From the NCBI GenBank assembly GCA_020852155.1, contig JADZBJ010000081.1, positions 1-8,509 on the forward strand: 8,509 nt of DNA, in the 5' to 3' direction. The notes under the pieces were generated by a model. That model was given only the letters and a program-made list of their open reading frames with translations, had not been told where the DNA came from and did no database searches. The translations under genes were made by a program, and so were the position numbers. This DNA is from Saprospiraceae bacterium. Lineage in GTDB: Bacteria > Bacteroidota > Bacteroidia > Chitinophagales > Saprospiraceae. Below are positions 5,997 through 8,509 of the stretch, in pieces. How positions within the stretch are numbered: the stretch's first letter is position 1; the number at the start of each line of letters is the position of its first letter.

Positions 5997-6068
5997 GTGA
6001 GTGCGTGAATTAGTGAATTAGTGAGTGCGTGAATTAGTGAATGCGTGAATTAGTGAGTGCGTGAATCC
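5997..6068. repeat. Nine-unit octamer tandem repeat, GTGAATTA/GTGAGTGC type
   Basis: Immediately after the hydroxylase stop (5991-5993), nine head-to-tail octamers run without a gap: GTGAGTGC, GTGAATTA, GTGAATTA, GTGAGTGC, GTGAATTA, GTGAATGC, GTGAATTA, GTGAGTGC, GTGAATCC. The first four bases are always GTGA and only the last four vary. No stem-loop or terminator is evident in it. GTG triplets inside create spurious start codons for a long frame that continues into the lipoprotein gene. Confidence 0.85.
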
Positions 6069-6077
6069 AACAATTTC

Positions 6078-6287
6078 AAACGGCGCGACAGCGCCATCAA
6101 ACCACCTCAAACGCGAGCGCCAGCGAGCATTCAAACAACTTCAAACAACTTCAAACAACTTCAAACAACATCCAACAACATCAAACGCCGCGCAGCGGCA
6201 TCTAACCACCTCAAACGGCGCGCCAGCGCCATCCAACAATTTCAAACAACCTCTAACGCCGCGCAGCGGCATTCAAACAACCTACCT
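6078..6287. repeat. Array of five GC-rich mini-cassettes in an AC-rich spacer, upstream of the lipoprotein gene
   Basis: Five GC blocks occur at 6082-6095, 6113-6128, 6187-6199, 6217-6230 and 6258-6270. Every block is preceded by AAC and followed by AT. Four are perfect 5-bp stems with 3-4 nt loops: GGCGC-GACA-GCGCC, GCCGC-GCA-GCGGC (twice, identical) and GGCGC-GCCA-GCGCC. The second block is instead a direct repeat, GCGAGC-GCCA-GCGAGC. The spacers are built from TCAAAC/CAAC words; two 17-bp spacers (6096-6112 and 6200-6216) differ at one base. The array ends 17 bp before the lipoprotein ATG, so a leader RNA would carry a string of small hairpins. Function unknown. Confidence 0.75.
6130..6169. 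repeat. Four perfect TTCAAACAAC decamers
   Basis: Four exact tandem copies of TTCAAACAAC occupy 6130-6169, followed by the degenerate copies ATCCAACAAC (6170-6179) and the start of another. They form the longest spacer of the GC-cassette array. The perfect copies suggest recent slippage or expansion. Confidence 0.9.
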
Positions 6288-7145
6288 ATGTTTTCTAACT
6301 CTTTTTTCAGCAAAACCCTGTTTTTCTTTTCAGTTCTGCTTGTTTTCGGAATGACCTCATGCCGTAAAAAAGGCGACATCACACCACCGGATTTTGATTT
6401 CCATGCCAGCCAGATGAATGCGCAGCAAGTCGTTTCTACCCTGCAAGACATCGTCTATGAAGCCATGGCCCTGAGCGGCGATGTGTACGACGGAAACGGC
6501 ACAGTGACCATTGGTCAATGCCCTGAAATTACCCTGAGTAAAGCGGATTCGTCCAGCACTTATCCGGCCAAATTGGTGATTGATGCCAGCAGCGGTTGCC
6601 TGTGGCGCGGACACACGGTGTCAGGAACGATCACGCTGACCCTCGACAAGGCACTGACCTCCGGCAACGCCACCCTGAGCGGCAACGTAAGTCAGTTCAA
6701 AATTGACCAGGCGACGCTCAATGGGCAGTTGACTTTCCAGATGGGTTCTGCGCAAAAACCATTTGCCAACTGCTCCGTTGCCTGCACCAATTTCAGCGTG
6801 AGCGCGCAGGACTATGAAACCCTGACCTTCAGCAGCCTGAGCGCTGCACGTACACAAACGGAAGGCGACGCAACAACGGTCAAAACAGGCGGCAAAGCAG
6901 CCCTCGAAGACGACGTATTTACCATTACCGTCAGCGGAGAAGGCCAAAGCGCCGATGGCATCAATTTCGGTATCAGCACCGATACGCCCCTGACGCGCAG
7001 CATGGATTGCCGCTGGATTGCCCTCGGCAAAATCACCATCGAAGCAGGCCCCGGCAATGGTTACATTGACTTCGGCACTGGCGCTTGCGACAATCAGGTC
7101 ACCATCAAAGTCGGCGGAGAAGAAAAAACGGTGATGCTGCGCTAA
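6288..7145 (+). CDS. Cysteine-containing beta-rich lipoprotein, function unknown
   Basis: The preferred start is ATG 6288, giving 285 residues. It opens with a short hydrophobic signal (FFFSVLLVFGM) and a lipobox-like Met22-Thr-Ser-Cys25, followed by Arg-Lys-Lys-Gly-Asp, so the protein should be a lipid-anchored envelope protein. The mature part is rich in Thr, Ser and Gly with alternating strands (VSGTITLTLDKALTSGNATLSGNVSQ) and no catalytic motif I can recognise. Six further cysteines (in GQCPE, SGCLW, NCSVAC, MDCRW and GACDN) could form three disulfides. The end, with DFGTGACDNQVTIKVGG, resembles the C-termini of other uncharacterised Bacteroidota lipoproteins. The frame is open upstream to a GTG at 6057, but those 77 codons translate the octamer and GC-cassette repeats into a basic low-complexity peptide and would bury the signal peptide. 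Confidence 0.82.
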   Translation: MFSNSFFSKTLFFFSVLLVFGMTSCRKKGDITPPDFDFHASQMNAQQVVSTLQDIVYEAMALSGDVYDGNGTVTIGQCPEITLSKADSSSTYPAKLVIDASSGCLWRGHTVSGTITLTLDKALTSGNATLSGNVSQFKIDQATLNGQLTFQMGSAQKPFANCSVACTNFSVSAQDYETLTFSSLSAARTQTEGDATTVKTGGKAALEDDVFTITVSGEGQSADGINFGISTDTPLTRSMDCRWIALGKITIEAGPGNGYIDFGTGACDNQVTIKVGGEEKTVMLR

Positions 7146-7155
7146 GCGACAAAAA

Positions 7156-7269
7156 GTTGAAAAATTGTTGAAGTAGTTGAAGGTTGTTGAAAGTTGAAGT
7201 AGTTGAAAGTTACACAACCATTTTCAACTTTCAACTACTTCAACCACTTCAACCACTTCAACCTTCAAC
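7156..7269. repeat. GTTGAA/TTCAAC repeat cluster with a perfect 19-bp inverted repeat, just after the lipoprotein gene
   Basis: This is the first part of a 351-bp gene-free region (7146-7496) between convergent genes. Six GTTGAA words (7156-7207, spacing 7-11 bp) are followed by six TTCAAC words (7223-7269, spacing 7-9 bp). The central part is a perfect 19-bp inverted repeat: GTTGAAGTAGTTGAAAGTT (7193-7211) against 7226-7244, with a 14-nt loop. As RNA it makes a strong hairpin in either direction. There is no U-tract directly after it, so it is not a standard intrinsic terminator, though it could protect 3' ends. Confidence 0.8.
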
Positions 7270-7287
7270 AACATTTATCATCCGTGT

Positions 7288-7339
7288 AAACGCTACAGGC
7301 GTCAAGTGTTGGAAACAACATTTGGCGTTTGTGGTGTTT
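7288..7339 (+). terminator. 24-bp uninterrupted RNA hairpin with GAAA tetraloop (terminator or structured RNA)
   Basis: Positions 7288-7311 pair with 7316-7339 around the loop GAAA (7312-7315), a stable GNRA tetraloop. All 24 positions pair on the plus-strand RNA, 18 as Watson-Crick and 6 as G-U (7306/7321, 7302/7325, 7299/7328, 7298/7329, 7294/7333, 7292/7335). On the minus strand those six would be A-C mismatches, so the structure favours plus-strand RNA. The right arm ends in a T5 run (7337-7341), and AAA at the left base pairs into it, as in intrinsic terminators. It lies 142 bp after the lipoprotein stop. The stem is long for a terminator, so a small RNA or a dispersed palindromic element is possible. 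Confidence 0.6.
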
Positions 7340-7359
7340 TTGGGGTGGGGGTTATAGTC

Positions 7360-7459
7360 GTTGAAGGTTGAAAATGGTTGAAAGTTGAAGGCTTCTCCTG
7401 GAAATTTCGATGATTCGCTTCGATTAACTTTCCAACTTTCAACTAATTCAACCTTCAAC
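7360..7459. repeat. Second GTTGAA/TTCAAC inverted repeat cluster
   Basis: The left arm carries GTTGAAGGTTGAA (7360-7372), which pairs exactly with TTCAACCTTCAAC at 7447-7459. Inside it, GTTGAAAGTTG (7377-7387) pairs with 7433-7443. The unpaired middle (7388-7432) is ordinary-looking sequence. The same 13-mer TTCAACCTTCAAC also occurs at 7257-7269, so the left arm of this cluster can equally pair with the end of the first cluster and enclose the GAAA hairpin. Confidence 0.7.
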
Positions 7460-7485
7460 AACTTTCAACCACGTTACCCCATGCG

Positions 7486-7547
7486 TCAGGCTTGACTTAT
7501 TTGTTGTAAGATATTTCATGATGTAAAACAAGGTTACTCAAGCCTGA
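7486..7547. repeat. 10-bp perfect dyad straddling the 3' end of the unknown gene
   Basis: TCAGGCTTGA (7486-7495) and TCAAGCCTGA (7538-7547) are exact reverse complements. The right arm lies in the last codons of the 222-residue gene and the left arm just beyond its stop (7499-7497). A TTGTT/AACAA pair (7501-7505/7527-7531) nests inside. It could be a 3'-end stem for the minus-strand transcript. It also lies where base composition shifts to AT-rich, so a recombination-site origin is possible but unsupported by any other mark. Confidence 0.4.
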
Positions 7548-8165
7548 TCTTCTACTCTTAAGGGTTGAATAAAGATCTGATAACTGTTCATGCAGAAAAA
7601 CACGAAAGCCTCCGTTTTCTAACATAAGTATAGTATAATTTTTATCCTCCATTTCAATGACTATAAACTCAATCGAATTACATACGATTTTAGGAAAAGA
7701 ATCGTCTTCAAGCCTGAACGTCTCTAAATACTCTTCACTTATTTCCATAGCCTGATCCAGGGTAGTATCAACTGAGTCTCCGAAGAATTTAAGCGCTATT
7801 ACAGTTGAAAAACCAATATGGCTTATATTGGCATTATAAATTGAAGTCGGCTTTTCTGATTGAATTGCTTCTTTCAGATTCCTATGATGCTCTTCGTCAA
7901 CGGCTACTTTGAGGCATCCTCGATCCGGGAACGGAATAGCTAACTCATCATAACCAGATGTAAAATCAATATGTATATGACTTCTTCTTCTGGTTTTAAA
8001 AGACAATCCAACCTTGCCGAGACAAGATATAAACAACTCCTGATTAGGGGCAACACCAATATGCAGGTGCTCAAAGAATAGACAATTTAAGGACAAAATT
8101 GAATTTTGTTGCTTTAAGAGCCCGATTTCTTCATCATTTAATAGGCCATGAAAGGAGAATGTCAT
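7497..8165 (-). CDS. Hypothetical cytosolic protein, 222 residues
   Basis: I do not recognise this protein. It starts at ATG 8165-8163, 42 bp after the stop of the upstream gene on the same strand, so the two are probably co-transcribed. There is no signal peptide or membrane span. It appears to be a mixed alpha/beta soluble protein: a basic TRRRSHIHIDF stretch near residues 58-68, a Glu/His-rich EEHH at 91-94, and an acidic second half (EDDSF, EMEDKN). Codon use is clearly more AT-rich than the genes to the left (ATA, AAA and AGA are common), which suggests recent acquisition. Paired small acidic proteins in AT-rich islands are often immunity or defence cargo, but no motif here proves that. 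Confidence 0.75.
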   Translation of the reverse strand: MTFSFHGLLNDEEIGLLKQQNSILSLNCLFFEHLHIGVAPNQELFISCLGKVGLSFKTRRRSHIHIDFTSGYDELAIPFPDRGCLKVAVDEEHHRNLKEAIQSEKPTSIYNANISHIGFSTVIALKFFGDSVDTTLDQAMEISEEYLETFRLEDDSFPKIVCNSIEFIVIEMEDKNYTILMLENGGFRVFLHEQLSDLYSTLKSRRSGLSNLVLHHEISYNK

Positions 8166-8207
8166 TTTATATTCGGATTTAGGTAATATTGAATGTTTTG
8201 GGGTTGA

Positions 8208-8509
8208 CTATATATTCAAGTCGAATATTGCCAAGACACGCAGGTGCTTTTCCATGGCTTCATAATCCCATCGAGAACAAAGGCTTTCAGGATCAATATC
8301 CACTTCTAATTCCACACTAAAACCGCCTTCGCCTTGTGAAAAAATGTATATCCATTTCCCTGAATCCATTCCTAATCCGATCACTTCAAGCGTCTTTTTA
8401 TTGATCTCGATGATATCGGGTAATTCAGTATTAGCGGGGAAAAACACGGAAAAATCAGTCTCGCTCTCTTGAACAACAATCCGTTCATTTTGCGTTTCAC
8501 CAAGCCCGA
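8208..8509 (-). CDS. Hypothetical protein, C-terminal part (5' end outside window)
   Basis: The frame ends at TAG 8210-8208 and stays open to the right edge, so at least 99 C-terminal residues are seen. An internal GTG at 8447 could be a start, but the coding-like sequence continues before it (VVQESETDFS leads straight into VFFPANTELPDI). That argues that the gene begins beyond the window. Visible features are a short beta-rich core around SGKWIYIFSQGEGGFSVELE and an acidic helix with SRWDYEAMEKHL near the end. No family is recognised. Size, acidity and the downstream unknown gene would suit an immunity protein of a polymorphic-toxin locus, but this is a guess from context. Confidence 0.7.
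   Translation of the reverse strand, partial: GLGETQNERIVVQESETDFSVFFPANTELPDIIEINKKTLEVIGLGMDSGKWIYIFSQGEGGFSVELEVDIDPESLCSRWDYEAMEKHLRVLAIFDLNI

Noticed and set aside
6057..6287. 77-codon N-terminal extension of the lipoprotein frame from a GTG inside the octamer repeat
   Set aside because: It translates only the octamer tail and GC-cassette repeats into a basic low-complexity peptide and would place the lipoprotein signal deep inside the protein. The ATG at 6288 gives a normal signal and lipobox.
6078..6287. CRISPR array
   Set aside because: Repeats are 10-16 bp, the spacers are themselves made of repeated words, and no cas gene is near.
6621..7217. 198-residue minus-strand frame opposite the lipoprotein gene
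   Set aside because: It is the complement of a Ser/Thr/Gly-rich gene, giving Ala/Phe/Asp-rich sequence, and its start is in the GTTGAA repeats. The lipoprotein on the other strand has a proper signal and lipobox.
7288..7339. Integron attC site
   Set aside because: No terminal RYYYAAC/GTTRRRY boxes in the right places and no extrahelical bases; the stem is continuous and the wobble pairs favour RNA.

Overview
The window looks like a chromosomal stretch of a Bacteroidota bacterium, possibly close to the Saprospiria. The evidence is: a PorT-like outer-membrane barrel with a signal peptide ending in Ala-Gln; an AraC regulator with seven membrane spans; a LytS-type kinase paired with a LytTR response regulator; no clear Shine-Dalgarno sequences; and promoter boxes resembling the Bacteroidota TAnnTTTG element. 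Intergenic regions are full of short-word tandem repeats. The taxonomic placement is inference.

Layout. Positions 1-484 (-) hold the 5' part of an outer-membrane beta-barrel gene, divergent from a DUF2306 membrane protein (654-1280, +). Next is a minus-strand signalling cluster read right to left: LytS-like histidine kinase (4516-3467), LytTR response regulator (3332-2619) and membrane-anchored AraC regulator (2388-1213). The AraC gene overlaps the tail of the DUF2306 gene by 68 bp in convergent orientation. Divergent from the kinase is a sterol-desaturase-type di-iron hydroxylase (4788-5993, +) whose last ~138 residues look like an attached secreted LTXXQ-type domain. A lipoprotein (6288-7145, +) follows a 290-bp repeat-rich leader. 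A 351-bp gene-free convergent region (7146-7496) holds inverted GTTGAA/TTCAAC repeat clusters and a long perfect hairpin. The right end (7497-8509, -) is visibly more AT-rich and carries two unrecognised genes, the second running off the window.

How it may work together. The divergent kinase/hydroxylase promoter contains four 12-bp sites arranged as two opposed direct-repeat pairs. Each pair has a 12-bp gap between 9-bp cores that match or nearly match the known LytTR consensus. Each pair points at one gene and is followed 32-33 bp later by a TAnnTTTG-like box. The simplest model is that the LytTR regulator controls its own kinase operon and the hydroxylase-LTXXQ gene, forming an envelope- or lipid-responsive circuit with the AraC protein as a second regulator. 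Three 22-bp direct repeats lie upstream of the AraC gene. The circuit is inferred from sequence layout only.
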